The notes under the pieces are model-generated. The model did not search any database, was not told the DNA's origin, and saw only the letters and a program-made list of their open reading frames with translations. This document shows positions 8,583 to 18,964 of a stretch of DNA of 49,062 bases, in pieces. This DNA comes from Poseidonibacter ostreae (lineage in GTDB: Bacteria; Campylobacterota; Campylobacteria; Campylobacterales; Arcobacteraceae). The stretch covers positions 1 to 49,062 of the forward strand of contig NZ_WFKJ01000019.1 of the NCBI RefSeq assembly GCF_009208075.1, written 5' to 3'. The position numbers were made by a program, and so were the translations under genes. Position 1 is the stretch's first letter, and every line of letters starts with the position of its first letter.

Positions 8583-9836
8583 ATGAATACACCAATTAGC
8601 GTATCAACTTTAAACTCACAAATAAAATCTCTTTTAGAAACTACATTTATACAAGTTTATGTTGAGGGTGAAGTTTCAAATTTAACTTATCATAACTCTG
8701 GACATATATATTTTTCAGTAAAAGATCAAAACTCTACAATATCCTGTGTAATGTTTAGAGGAAATACTAAATATTTAAAGTTTCAACTAGAAGTTGGTCA
8801 AAAGATTGTAATTACTGGAAATATAACAGTATATGCTCCAAGAGGTAATTATCAACTTTTATGTAATAAAATACAACCCGCAGGTCAAGGTGCTTTAGCC
8901 CTTGCATATGAGCAATTAAAAGCTAAATTAGAACAAAAGGGATACTTTAATCCTGATATAAAAAAAACACTTCCTAAATATCCAAAGAAAATCGCATTAG
9001 TTACATCTGCAACAGGTGCTGCTATTGAAGATATGAAAAAAGTTGCATTACATCGTTGGCCTTTAGTAGAGTTTATTTTAATCCCTACTTTAGTTCAAGG
9101 AGAGGGTGCTGCTTACGATATTTCAAATTCTATAAAATATGCAGATAGTTTATCTTGTGATATTATTATTGCTGGACGTGGTGGTGGAAGTATAGAGGAT
9201 TTGTGGGCTTTTAATGAAGAGATTGTAGCAAATGCAATATATGAAGCAAGAACTCCTATTATTTCTGCAGTTGGACATGAAGTTGATTATTTAATTTCTG
9301 ATTTTGTAGCTGATATTAGAGCTGCAACTCCATCAAATGCTATAGAAATTGCACTACCTGATATCAATGAACATAGAATGTATTTAGATTCTTTATCAAA
9401 TGAGTTTAATAACTTATTAAAACAAATTTTATTTAATAAAGAACAAAATATATTAAATTTAAAGAAGCTATTTAAACAAAACTCAATTGAAACAAAGTTT
9501 GAATTTATTGAGTCAGAAATAAAACTTTTAAAATCATCTTTTAAATCAACTTTAGCTCAAAAAGCATCAAATTCTCAAAATGAATTAGAGATGTTAAAAA
9601 GAACTTTTGAAAATAATTATTCTCAGTATTTAAATAAACTACAAAATAATATTGATTTATTAAAAAGTAATTATGAGCTTAACCATCCTGATAAAAAAGA
9701 TAAAAATGGATTTGTTCAAATATCAAAAGAAAATAAAATAACTTCTTTAAATAATTTAGAAGTGGGAGATATAGTATCTTTACAAAGTCCGAAGTATATT
9801 GCTATGTGTACAATAAATAATTTAAAAAAACAATAA
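8583..9836 (+). CDS. xseA: exodeoxyribonuclease VII large subunit
   Basis: A 417-residue protein. An N-terminal OB fold (about 1-95) begins with ISVSTLNSQIKSLLE and carries VEGEVSNLTYHNSGHIYFS. The catalytic region shows VTSATGAAIEDM, GRGGGSIEDLWAFN and SAVGHEVDY, all typical of XseA. A long coiled coil follows (about 270-365), then a short beta tail. With XseB it degrades single-stranded DNA from both ends. No xseB is visible in this window. A length slightly under the usual 440-450 is common in this phylum. Confidence 0.94.
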   Translation: MNTPISVSTLNSQIKSLLETTFIQVYVEGEVSNLTYHNSGHIYFSVKDQNSTISCVMFRGNTKYLKFQLEVGQKIVITGNITVYAPRGNYQLLCNKIQPAGQGALALAYEQLKAKLEQKGYFNPDIKKTLPKYPKKIALVTSATGAAIEDMKKVALHRWPLVEFILIPTLVQGEGAAYDISNSIKYADSLSCDIIIAGRGGGSIEDLWAFNEEIVANAIYEARTPIISAVGHEVDYLISDFVADIRAATPSNAIEIALPDINEHRMYLDSLSNEFNNLLKQILFNKEQNILNLKKLFKQNSIETKFEFIESEIKLLKSSFKSTLAQKASNSQNELEMLKRTFENNYSQYLNKLQNNIDLLKSNYELNHPDKKDKNGFVQISKENKITSLNNLEVGDIVSLQSPKYIAMCTINNLKKQ

Positions 9837-9906
9837 GCTTTAAGTTTAGAATTGATAAAATAAAACAAGTTTCTATTTAAAAAGAAGTTAAGGAAAAGGA
9901 ATATTT

Positions 9907-10383
9907 ATGGATAATGAAGAAAAAGTAATTGATTATGTTAATACTAGCGAGTTTATGACGTTTGAGCTAGGGGCTATGAAGTATGCAATTGAGTTACCAA
10001 AAATTAGAGAAATATTAACCTATCCAGATAATATTACACCTTTGCCAAACACATCTGATTGGGTAAAGGGTCTTATTAACTTAAGAGGTGAAGTTGTTCC
10101 AATTTTAGATATTAGATTAAAGTTTAATACAAGTGAGGGCACTTACGATGAGAATACATCTGTAATTGCTGTTATTACTGAAGATAAAAGAATGGTTGGG
10201 ATTATTGTTGATTTAGTTGATGATGTTCAAAGATTAGATACTAGTACACTAGCTCCTGTTTCTGAAATGGGTTCTGCAATACCATCTAAATATTTAAAAG
10301 GTTATGTAAGATTAGATAATAATGAAATGTTAGTTATTATGGATATTGAAAGAGTTGTAGATAAAGAAGAGTTAAAAGACTAA
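9907..10383 (+). CDS. cheW: CheW-like chemotaxis coupling protein
   Basis: A 158-residue single CheW domain. FELGAMKYAIELPKIREIL, NTSDWVKGLINLRGEVVPIL and the later VGIIVDLVDDVQRLD are the family stretches. CheW links chemoreceptors to the kinase CheA. No cheA or receptor lies in the window, but two receiver-domain genes follow at once (16 bases to the next ATG). A possible AT-rich promoter precedes it, with GATAAAAT around 9853-9860. It may serve the main chemotaxis array or a separate one with its two neighbours. Confidence 0.9.
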   Translation: MDNEEKVIDYVNTSEFMTFELGAMKYAIELPKIREILTYPDNITPLPNTSDWVKGLINLRGEVVPILDIRLKFNTSEGTYDENTSVIAVITEDKRMVGIIVDLVDDVQRLDTSTLAPVSEMGSAIPSKYLKGYVRLDNNEMLVIMDIERVVDKEELKD

Positions 10384-10399
10384 ATTTATTGGAAAAATT

Positions 10400-10789
10400 A
10401 TGCATGAAAAAATAGAAAAATTAAGAGGTTTAAAACTTCTTTTTGTTGAAGATGAAAAAGACCTACTTTCTATAATTAGTGATGCCTTAACAAAATTACA
10501 GGCTAATTTTTTCACTGCAAATAATGGATTAGAAGCCTTAGATATACTAAAAAACAATCCTGATATCGATGCTATTATTACAGATATAAATATGCCATTA
10601 ATGAATGGCTTAGATATGATAGAAAATATAAGAGAACAAAACATCCAAATTCCTATCATAATAATGTCTGCACATACTGAAAGTGAATATATTACTAGAG
10701 CTAGTAATCATGGCGTTAGTGAATATTTATTAAAACCTTTTGATTTTATAAAATTTATTGATCTTATTACAAGTATGGAAATAAAATAG
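10400..10789 (+). CDS. single-domain response regulator (CheY-like)
   Basis: A 129-residue stand-alone receiver domain. VEDE supplies the acidic pocket, the phosphoacceptor Asp is in IITDINMPLMNG, the conserved Ser is in IIMSAH, and the Lys is in YLLKPFD. There is no output domain. It sits between cheW and a REC-PAS gene, three bases before the latter. It may act as a CheY-like switch or a phosphate sink. It is not clearly the canonical CheY, because the sequence is closer to the receivers of Campylobacterota REC-PAS regulators. Confidence 0.87.
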   Translation: MHEKIEKLRGLKLLFVEDEKDLLSIISDALTKLQANFFTANNGLEALDILKNNPDIDAIITDINMPLMNGLDMIENIREQNIQIPIIIMSAHTESEYITRASNHGVSEYLLKPFDFIKFIDLITSMEIK

Positions 10790-10792
10790 AAA

Positions 10793-12148
10793 ATGCCAAT
10801 AGATAAAAAACTACTAAAACGATTACGTATATTATATGTTGAAGATGATGCTGTTATTAGAACAGAACTATCGCAACTTTTATCAAACTTTTTTGAAAAA
10901 GTTTATACTGCTGAAGATGGAAAAGAAGGTTTAGAAATTTATCTTCATAATCAAGATAATATAGATATTATTCTTTCTGATATTAATATGCCTAAATTAA
11001 GTGGAATTGATATGGTAAAAGCCATAAGAGGTGTTGATCCAAAGGTTCTAATAATATTTGCAACTGCACATTCTGATAATGAATTTTTAGCTGAAGCTAT
11101 TAAATTAAAAATTCACGAATATATTATCAAACCTATTGATATAAGACAACTTTTATCTTTGATGAATGATATTGCTGCCGTTTTATATCAAGACTTCTTA
11201 ATAGAACAAAAAAATAAAGAGTTATCAAAATATAAAGAAGTTACTGATTTAAATAATATTGTTATTGAAACAAATATTCATATGAAAATCACAAAAGTAA
11301 ATGACTTATGTTGTAAAATCTCCGGATATACAAAAGAAGAATTAATAGGACAAGATTTCAAGTTTTTAAAACATCCTGAATCTTCAAATGACTTATATAT
11401 AAAAATGTATGCTGATGTTTTAAATAACAAATCTTGGCATGGAACTTTAAAAAATAGTACAAAAGAAAAAGGTACTTTTACTACTGATTGTTCAATGATT
11501 ACAATTTTAAATGATGCTGGTGAAATTGAAGATGCTATATCTATTCAAAAAGATATTACAGAAGAGTTAGCTAAAAAAAGAGAAATGCAACGAGCTTTAA
11601 TGAAAGATAAAAGTGAGATTTTTATCAGAAGTAAAGAAGGGAATGCAGAACAGCATACCATAATAAATGATCTAAAAATGAAACTAGAAGATGCTAATGA
11701 AGAATATTTTAAAGCTCAAAGAGATACGGACAAATATATTTATATAGCTGAGAAATACTCTTTAGAAAATAGAAATCTAAAAAGTGAATTAGCTTCTTAT
11801 AGAAGAAATGCAGATAAACATAGTACCTCATTAAAATTAATAAAAGAAAATAGTGATTTACGCTTAGATATTAAACGTTTAAAAATTAAAATAGAAGATA
11901 TGAAAACTAAATTTGAGAAAGAGAAAAAACAGATTGAAGTAAACTCTCAAATAGAACTTGATGAACTTAATGAAAAGTTCGTAAAATTAACTCAAAAATA
12001 TGAATCTATTGAAACAGATGATGTTTTAGTACAAAAACTAGAGTATTGGAAAGAGAAAGCTAATAATGAATCAAATAGAGTGGAAACTTTAGAAAAACAA
12101 ATTATGACTTATGCAACAAAAGAGACAATGAATAAAATTTTTGGATAA
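10793..12148 (+). CDS. REC-PAS protein with long C-terminal coiled coil
   Basis: A 451-residue protein without a recognisable output enzyme. Residues about 8-125 form a receiver (LYVEDD, phosphoacceptor in ILSDINMPKLSG, Lys in YIIKPID). Residues about 150-260 form a PAS domain (ISGYTKEELIGQDFKFLKHPE, then IQKDITEE). The remaining ~190 residues are a charged coiled coil. The REC-PAS part closely resembles the REC-PAS-GGDEF protein at 32964-34250, but the GGDEF domain is absent here. Following cheW and a CheY-like gene, it may be a scaffold or signalling adaptor. The stop codon lies inside a bidirectional terminator. Confidence 0.83.
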   Translation: MPIDKKLLKRLRILYVEDDAVIRTELSQLLSNFFEKVYTAEDGKEGLEIYLHNQDNIDIILSDINMPKLSGIDMVKAIRGVDPKVLIIFATAHSDNEFLAEAIKLKIHEYIIKPIDIRQLLSLMNDIAAVLYQDFLIEQKNKELSKYKEVTDLNNIVIETNIHMKITKVNDLCCKISGYTKEELIGQDFKFLKHPESSNDLYIKMYADVLNNKSWHGTLKNSTKEKGTFTTDCSMITILNDAGEIEDAISIQKDITEELAKKREMQRALMKDKSEIFIRSKEGNAEQHTIINDLKMKLEDANEEYFKAQRDTDKYIYIAEKYSLENRNLKSELASYRRNADKHSTSLKLIKENSDLRLDIKRLKIKIEDMKTKFEKEKKQIEVNSQIELDELNEKFVKLTQKYESIETDDVLVQKLEYWKEKANNESNRVETLEKQIMTYATKETMNKIFG

Positions 12149-12176
12149 ATAAATCAAGTTTAACTTGATTTATTTA
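12146..12176. terminator. bidirectional terminator with both stop codons in the stem
   Basis: Bases 12146-12158 pair perfectly with 12164-12176 (13 pairs, five-base loop TTTAA). The outer stem is A/T only, giving a T-rich run on either strand. The plus-strand stop (12146-12148) and the minus-strand cyclophilin stop (12170-12172) both lie inside the stem. It should end transcription of both convergent genes. Confidence 0.75.
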
Positions 12177-12700
12177 ATTGTGATACTTAATATTTTTTGC
12201 TCACTTAATGGCTTATCTCCACCACTTCTTCCAGATGTTGGTACATTTTCGATTTTTTTAACTACATCCATACCATTAGTAACATAACCAAAGATTGAGT
12301 GCTTACCATTTAACCAATATGTTGGAACAGTAGTAATGAAAAACTGACTACCATTTGTATTTCTACCTCTATTAGCCATTGCTAAAATACCTGGTTTATC
12401 AAATAACGCTTTTGATGAAAATTCATCTTCAAAGTCTTTCTTCCAGATTGATTCTCCAGCTCTTCCAGTACCTGTTGGATCTCCACTTTGTAACATGAAT
12501 CCTCTAATAACTCTATGGAAAATTAATCCATTATAATAACCATTTTTTGAATGAGTTACAAAGTTTTCAACAGCTTTAGGAGCTAAATCTGGTCTTAGCT
12601 CAATTACGATTTCTCCTTGCGTTGTTTTAAAAACAGCAATTGGATTTGATGCTTCTAAAAGTAACATGAATGAACAAAGAATGAAAAGTATTTTTTTCAT
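12170..12700 (-). CDS. exported cyclophilin-type peptidyl-prolyl isomerase
   Basis: A 176-residue cyclophilin. The first ~17 residues are a signal peptide (KK, hydrophobic core ending near LLEAS). The catalytic core is visible: [21 protein letters not shown], with the active-site Arg, [20 protein letters not shown], and [12 protein letters not shown]. It speeds cis-trans isomerisation of proline peptide bonds, here most likely in the periplasm. It converges on the REC-PAS gene and diverges from the ferredoxin gene. The roughly 150-base gap at 12701-12848 should hold both promoters, but no consensus pair stands out. Confidence 0.9.
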   Translation of the reverse strand: MKKILFILCSFMLLLEASNPIAVFKTTQGEIVIELRPDLAPKAVENFVTHSKNGYYNGLIFHRVIRGFMLQSGDPTGTGRAGESIWKKDFEDEFSSKALFDKPGILAMANRGRNTNGSQFFITTVPTYWLNGKHSIFGYVTNGMDVVKKIENVPTSGRSGGDKPLSEQKILSITIK

Positions 12701-12848
12701 ATATAGCCTTTAATTTTGAGATTTTAAGAAAATAGTATATTATTTTAGATTTAAAAAAAAATAAAATAGCAATTTTTATGAGGTTTTAATAAAAAAGTGT
12801 TAAAATTCACTAAAATTATACAAATTTTATTTATAAAAGGACTAGACA

Positions 12849-13211
12849 ATGGCAATGCCTTCAATCCCGCAACCAACGTTTTATGTATTTAAGTGTGAAC
12901 AAGCATCCCCTCCAGGTATGCCAAAGCCATCATGTGTAACGCCAGATACAAGAGATTTATTTAATCATGCTGCACAATCTTTAATGAAAAAGGGATTAAT
13001 GGGACCTGTACAAGTTATTAGAACTTCTTGTTTAGGTAGATGTCAAATGGGACCAGTTATGTTAATTGAGCCTGGACATCATATGTATTGTCAGTTATCT
13101 AAGGAAAAAATAGATAAAATTATTGAAGAACATATATTAGGTGGAAACCCTGTTGCTGAGTATTTAATGCCTGAGCAGTACTGGGGTGACGCTGTAAAAT
13201 TACAAAGTTAA
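12849..13211 (+). CDS. thioredoxin-like [2Fe-2S] ferredoxin
   Basis: A 120-residue protein. The cysteine pattern C16-x12-C29 and C61-x3-C65, with SCLGRCQMGPVMLIEP, is that of thioredoxin-like [2Fe-2S] ferredoxins, as in NuoE C-terminal domains and stand-alone forms. It should carry one [2Fe-2S] cluster as an electron carrier; the partner enzyme is unknown. It is the first gene of a plus-strand run leading into panD (15 bases) and ybaB. AAAAGGA precedes the ATG. Confidence 0.85.
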   Translation: MAMPSIPQPTFYVFKCEQASPPGMPKPSCVTPDTRDLFNHAAQSLMKKGLMGPVQVIRTSCLGRCQMGPVMLIEPGHHMYCQLSKEKIDKIIEEHILGGNPVAEYLMPEQYWGDAVKLQS

Positions 13212-13226
13212 AGAGGACTAAATTAT

Positions 13227-13610
13227 ATGACATTTGATATGCTATATAGTAAAATTCATAGAGCTACTGTTACAGATGCTAATTTAAACTACATTGGATC
13301 AATCACAATTGATGAAGACTTGATGAAAGCTTCAAGTTTAAGAGTTGGTCAAAAAGTTGAAATTGTTAATGTAAATAATGGTGAAAGATTTGCTACTTAT
13401 GTTATTAAAGGTAAAGCTGGAAGTAAAGACATGTGTCTTAATGGAGCAGCTGCACGAAAAGTAGAAATTGGTGATAAAATTATTGTAATTTCTTATGCCT
13501 CATATTCAGAAGCTGAGTTAGAAAATTATAAGCCAATTGTTGTAATTGTTGATGATGAGAATAATATTGATATGGTTACAAATGAATTAGTAGGAAGTGA
13601 TCATGTTTGA
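13227..13610 (+). CDS. panD: aspartate 1-decarboxylase
   Basis: A 127-residue pyruvoyl enzyme precursor. The self-cleavage site is Gly24-Ser25 in YIGSITID; Lys9, Arg54 (NGERFATY) and Tyr58 are in place, as is [12 protein letters not shown]. Processing at Ser25 creates the pyruvoyl group that decarboxylates aspartate to beta-alanine for pantothenate and CoA. panB and panC are not in the window. It overlaps the following ybaB gene by eight bases. Confidence 0.95.
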   Translation: MTFDMLYSKIHRATVTDANLNYIGSITIDEDLMKASSLRVGQKVEIVNVNNGERFATYVIKGKAGSKDMCLNGAAARKVEIGDKIIVISYASYSEAELENYKPIVVIVDDENNIDMVTNELVGSDHV

Positions 13611-13923
13611 AGGAATTGATTTAAAAAATCTAAACTTAAATGATATGATGGGTCAATTTCAAGATATGGCTGCTAATGCTAAAGAAGAGAATGCTTCAAA
13701 AATATTCACATCAAAAGCTGGTGGTGGTATGGTTGAAATTTCTGTAAATGGGAACTCAGAAGTAATTGATTTGAAACTTGATGATTCTTTACTTGAAGAT
13801 AAAGACTCTTTACAAATTTTATTAATTTCATGTATGAATGATATTATTAAACAAACTGAAGCAAATCAAAAAGCAATGGCTATGAATATGATGGGTGGAC
13901 TAGGTTCTTTTGGACAAAAATAG
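13603..13923 (+). CDS. YbaB/EbfC-family nucleoid-associated protein
   Basis: A 106-residue protein with the family features [26 protein letters not shown] and a Met-rich, Gly-rich C-terminus. YbaB/EbfC proteins form dimers that bind DNA with little sequence preference. A GTG six bases upstream is also in frame, but AGGAA (13592-13596) lies the right distance from ATG 13603, which I chose. In many bacteria this gene sits by recR and dnaX; here it follows panD and precedes ispA, a local arrangement. Confidence 0.88.
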   Translation: MFEGIDLKNLNLNDMMGQFQDMAANAKEENASKIFTSKAGGGMVEISVNGNSEVIDLKLDDSLLEDKDSLQILLISCMNDIIKQTEANQKAMAMNMMGGLGSFGQK

Positions 13924-13927
13924 TCAA

Positions 13928-14788
13928 ATGAAAAACTTACTAAATGAATTTGAGGATTATTTATTAAATAATCTTCCAAGTTTAAAAACTTTTCATCCCT
14001 TTTTTGAAGATGCTTTAGGGGATATGTTAAAAGCTGGAGGAAAAAGATTTCGTCCAATGCTTTTACTTTCAGTAATTAAATCAAATAAAAGCTTACTTAT
14101 AAAAAATTCAATGCCAGTTGCTCTAGGCCTTGAAATGCTTCATACTTATTCACTAATACATGATGATTTACCCTCAATGGATAATGCAGATTTAAGACGT
14201 GGATTTGAAACTTTACATAAGAAATATGATGAAGTTACAGCTATTTTAGTTGGTGATGCTTTAAATACAGAAGCTTTTAATCAAATATCAAATGCATCTT
14301 TATCAAATGATGTAAAAATTGAGTTAATTAAGTGTTTATCTTCTAATGGTGGAATTAATGGAATGATAATTGGTCAAGCAATTGATTGTTATTTTGAAAA
14401 TCAAAAACTTGAACTTTCTCAATTAGAGTATTTGCATATACATAAAACTGCAAAATTAATAGCAGCATCACTTAAAATGGGTGCAATTATTTCTGAATAT
14501 GATTTAGAAACTCAAGAAAAACTATTTAACTTTGGTATTGACTTAGGTCTGTTATTTCAAATTCAAGATGATATTATTGATGAAACTCAAAGTGAAGAAG
14601 AAGCAGGTAAAACTACACAAAATGATGAAGCTAAAAATTCATTTGTAAATTTATTAGGGTTAAATGGAGCTATTAAAGCTGCTGATGAATTATCATTAAA
14701 ATGTGAAGAGACTTTAAATACACTTGATAAAAAACTAAAACTATCACTAGAAGAGTTACTTTTAAAGTATATAAATAGACATAAATAG
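13928..14788 (+). CDS. ispA: farnesyl diphosphate synthase-type polyprenyl synthase
   Basis: A short-chain trans-prenyltransferase of about 286 residues. LIHDDLPSMDNADLRRG holds the first Asp-rich motif (DDxxxxD, the bacterial form) and IQDDIID the second; GGKRFRPM holds the IPP-binding basic residues. It condenses IPP with DMAPP and GPP to give FPP (possibly GGPP) for quinone side chains and undecaprenyl phosphate. A TTG at 13910 would add six residues, but it sits inside ybaB without a clear ribosome site, so ATG 13928 is preferred. No terminator is evident after it; the groES promoter begins 50 bases downstream. Confidence 0.92.
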   Translation: MKNLLNEFEDYLLNNLPSLKTFHPFFEDALGDMLKAGGKRFRPMLLLSVIKSNKSLLIKNSMPVALGLEMLHTYSLIHDDLPSMDNADLRRGFETLHKKYDEVTAILVGDALNTEAFNQISNASLSNDVKIELIKCLSSNGGINGMIIGQAIDCYFENQKLELSQLEYLHIHKTAKLIAASLKMGAIISEYDLETQEKLFNFGIDLGLLFQIQDDIIDETQSEEEAGKTTQNDEAKNSFVNLLGLNGAIKAADELSLKCEETLNTLDKKLKLSLEELLLKYINRHK

Positions 14789-14838
14789 TAAAATCTTTTA
14801 TATAAAAACAAACTCTTAGTCAAATTAACTCAAACTAC

Positions 14839-14867
14839 TTGACAATTAAACAAAAATTATATAAAAT
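14839..14867 (+). promoter_or_regulatory. groES-groEL promoter (sigma-70)
   Basis: A consensus -35 TTGACA (14839-14844) and a -10 TAAAAT (14862-14867) are separated by 17 bases. The start point would fall a few bases into the CIRCE element, the usual place for HrcA repression. Confidence 0.8.
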
Positions 14868-14894
14868 TTAGCACTCAAAAATTTAGAGTGCTAA
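14868..14894 (+). promoter_or_regulatory. CIRCE operator (HrcA site)
   Basis: TTAGCACTC, nine bases, GAGTGCTAA: a perfect match to the CIRCE inverted repeat bound by HrcA. It abuts the -10 element of the groES promoter. Repression of groESL by HrcA and relief on heat shock are therefore expected. hrcA itself is not in the window. Confidence 0.97.
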
Positions 14895-14941
14895 ATTTAA
14901 AATTATAAAAAAATATTATAAAACTTAATAAAAGGATTAAC

Positions 14942-16841
<1,900 letters not shown>

Positions 16842-16857
16842 TTTACATTCTCTTTTG

Positions 16858-16892
16858 AACACCTCTTTTTTTAAGGGGTGTTTATCTTTTAT
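16858..16892 (+). terminator. intrinsic terminator of groESL
   Basis: AACACCTC (16858-16865) pairs with GGGGTGTT (16875-16882) around a nine-base loop, and a T-rich tail follows. It ends the groESL transcript and may also serve the converging minus-strand gene that ends at 16902. Confidence 0.85.
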
Positions 16893-16901
16893 TTAAAAAT
16901 A

Positions 16902-17474
16902 TTAATTTATAAGTATATCATCATTTTCAATAACATATTTAATCTTATTAATATTTAGTAAATCAATAATTGATATTAACTCTTTTGTATTACTAGCATC
17001 AGTGATTAATTGTATTTTTGATTCTTCTTTATTATATGAATAATGAATAAATTGTTTAAGTACATCTTCTAATATATCAAATATATTGCTTATAGCAAGT
17101 GAATAATGGCAAGAAAGTTTGTCATAATTTTGGATATAGTTAACTAAATCCTTTGCATTCAGTGGTTTTAATAAAAGTTTTCTATTGTGATTTAAAGAAC
17201 AGTTTTGACATGATAATCCACTATTATAAGTAAGTTTATCGCTAATTACTAAAATATTGTATTTTTTATTTATTTTTGTAGCTTCCTCAAAAATATAATC
17301 CCCCACAGGTGTATTTACATCAATAATTAATAAGTTATATTTATTTTCCTTAAGTTCTTTTAAAAACATATTCTTATCATTTGTTTTATAAATATAAATA
17401 TTATTAAGATAATTTGAAACTATATCAAATATGTCATTTTCATGAGTTTTTAAATCAAATATTAATACTTTCAT
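16902..17474 (-). CDS. receiver-like protein with CxxC, unknown output
   Basis: A 190-residue protein. The first ~110 residues fold like a receiver: LIFD at the first strand, Asp52 in LLIIDVNTP, and Lys103-Pro104 in LLLKPL. The usual second acidic residue next to Asp7 is missing. An unusual insertion-like segment has Cys89 and Cys92 (SCQNC) before the last strand. The C-terminal ~75 residues match nothing I recognise. It lies just downstream of the HD-GYP gene on the same strand, so they may act together. Phosphorylation is possible but not certain. Confidence 0.65.
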   Translation of the reverse strand: MKVLIFDLKTHENDIFDIVSNYLNNIYIYKTNDKNMFLKELKENKYNLLIIDVNTPVGDYIFEEATKINKKYNILVISDKLTYNSGLSCQNCSLNHNRKLLLKPLNAKDLVNYIQNYDKLSCHYSLAISNIFDILEDVLKQFIHYSYNKEESKIQLITDASNTKELISIIDLLNINKIKYVIENDDILIN

Positions 17475-17520
17475 AAGTTATTATCTCCAAAAAAATTAAA
17501 AAGAATAATTAAAAGGTTTT

Positions 17521-18750
17521 TTACACGTCTTTAAATATATCTCTAATTTTATTTATTTCTGAAATATTTTCAAAAAATAGTTCAATTATTACTGGATCAA
17601 AGTGCTTCCCTTTTTCTTCTTTGAATAGTTTAAAAATCTTTTCATCATTCCAAGCTTTTTTATAAACTCTATGACTTCCTAATGCATCAAATACATCTGC
17701 AACAGCTGTAATTCTTGCAAAGATATGAATATCCTTATCTTTAAGTCCTCTAGGATATCCTGTTCCATCATATTTTTCATGATGTTCTCTAGATACAATT
17801 GCTGCAGCTTGTAAAATTGGTTTCTTTGAGTGTCTTAACATTTCAAATCCAAGTTTGGCATGAGTTTTCATTATTTCAAACTCTTCGTAAGTTAATTTCC
17901 TAGGTTTATTTAAAATATTATCAGGGATTCCAACTTTTCCAATATCATGCATAGGAGAAGCTAGTTTTAAAATACTTGCTTCTTCTTCAGATAGTCCAAA
18001 TTTAATTGCAAGTAAATAGGAATATTCTGCAACTCTTTTTACATGGTTTCCTGTCTCTTTACTTCTAGTTTCAGCAATTTCACCCATTGTATAAATGATT
18101 TCTTTTTGAGTATTAGTTATTTCACCATGCAACTGTTCAATCTGCTCTATTCCCTCTTTTATAGATTTAGACATATCTTTAATAGCAAAAGATATTTCAC
18201 CTAGTTCATCTGGTCTATTGATTGTTTGAGTATTATATTTACCAGATTTTACTATATTGATATTCTCAATTATTTTTTTTGTATCATTTTTTAGAATATT
18301 TCCAAAAGTTACTGCTAAAACAATAGCTATAAAAATCATTAAAGCACCAATATACATCATATCAATCGTAACTTGAGTCCCAATAATACCCTCAGTGTTA
18401 TATCTTAAGATTATAAGTAATAAAGTAGTAATTGGTGCAATTGTAAAGATTAAAAAAGTTTCAATTATTCTTCTTGATATTTTTTTATTAAAAAAAGTAT
18501 AGTTTGTATTATTAGAGATTTTTTTATATCTTATTTCAAATAAAATATATTCAAGCTGAGCTAAAACTGCAGCTCCAAGTATTAGGTAACTTAAAAATAT
18601 TCGTAAATGACTAGCAACTGGAAAGTCAGGATATAAAAAAAAGTGTAATAAAAAAGCACAAACTCCTGCAAATATCCAAGATATAATACTTAAAAAATAA
18701 TATTGTAAATAAAGATGATATATAAAGTAAAGTTCTTGTTTTTGAATCAA
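17521..18750 (-). CDS. membrane HD-GYP phosphodiesterase, 5' end probably frameshifted
   Basis: Two or more membrane segments, a weak HAMP-like linker, and a full HD-GYP domain with MHDIGKVGIP and HHEKYDGTGYPRGL. HD-GYP enzymes hydrolyse cyclic di-GMP, so this could oppose the GGDEF protein at 32964. The open frame starts at TTG 18750, directly after an in-frame TAA and without a ribosome site. In another frame, ATG 18781 begins MKKELTIKDLIDSKTRTLLY and runs towards the same membrane segment. Removing one base from the six-base tract at 18692-18697 joins the two smoothly. The intact gene was probably 17521-18781. A sequence error, a pseudogene or a real switch are all possible. Confidence 0.8.
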   Translation of the reverse strand: MIQKQELYFIYHLYLQYYFLSIISWIFAGVCAFLLHFFLYPDFPVASHLRIFLSYLILGAAVLAQLEYILFEIRYKKISNNTNYTFFNKKISRRIIETFLIFTIAPITTLLLIILRYNTEGIIGTQVTIDMMYIGALMIFIAIVLAVTFGNILKNDTKKIIENINIVKSGKYNTQTINRPDELGEISFAIKDMSKSIKEGIEQIEQLHGEITNTQKEIIYTMGEIAETRSKETGNHVKRVAEYSYLLAIKFGLSEEEASILKLASPMHDIGKVGIPDNILNKPRKLTYEEFEIMKTHAKLGFEMLRHSKKPILQAAAIVSREHHEKYDGTGYPRGLKDKDIHIFARITAVADVFDALGSHRVYKKAWNDEKIFKLFKEEKGKHFDPVIIELFFENISEINKIRDIFKDV

Positions 18751-18791
18751 TTAAATCTTTTATTGTGAGTTCTTTTTTCATTATTATTCTT

Positions 18792-18818
18792 TTAAAAAGT
18801 TAAAAAGTAACTTTTTAA
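18792..18818 (-). other. 10-bp hairpin upstream of HD-GYP gene
   Basis: TTAAAAAGTT (18792-18801) and AACTTTTTAA (18809-18818) are exact inverted repeats with a seven-base spacer. On the minus strand it ends 10 bases before ATG 18781. It may be a 5' UTR hairpin or an operator. The rest of the gap to 18964 is AT-rich and should hold promoters in both directions. Confidence 0.45.
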
Positions 18819-18964
18819 TATCCTTTATAAGTTTTAACATGGCTTATTATATCTTTAATATACTTATGTTTGATAATAAAAATCTAAACAAATAATTTTT
18901 ATTTTTGCTTAGTTAAAGCTAATATAAATATCCTTTGCTAAAATAAAACAAAAATGGATTTTAG

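Noticed and set aside
18692-18697. Programmed ribosomal frameshift at the HD-GYP tract.
   Set aside because: The needed shift is +1, not the usual -1 on such tracts, and no stimulatory structure is evident; an indel is simpler.
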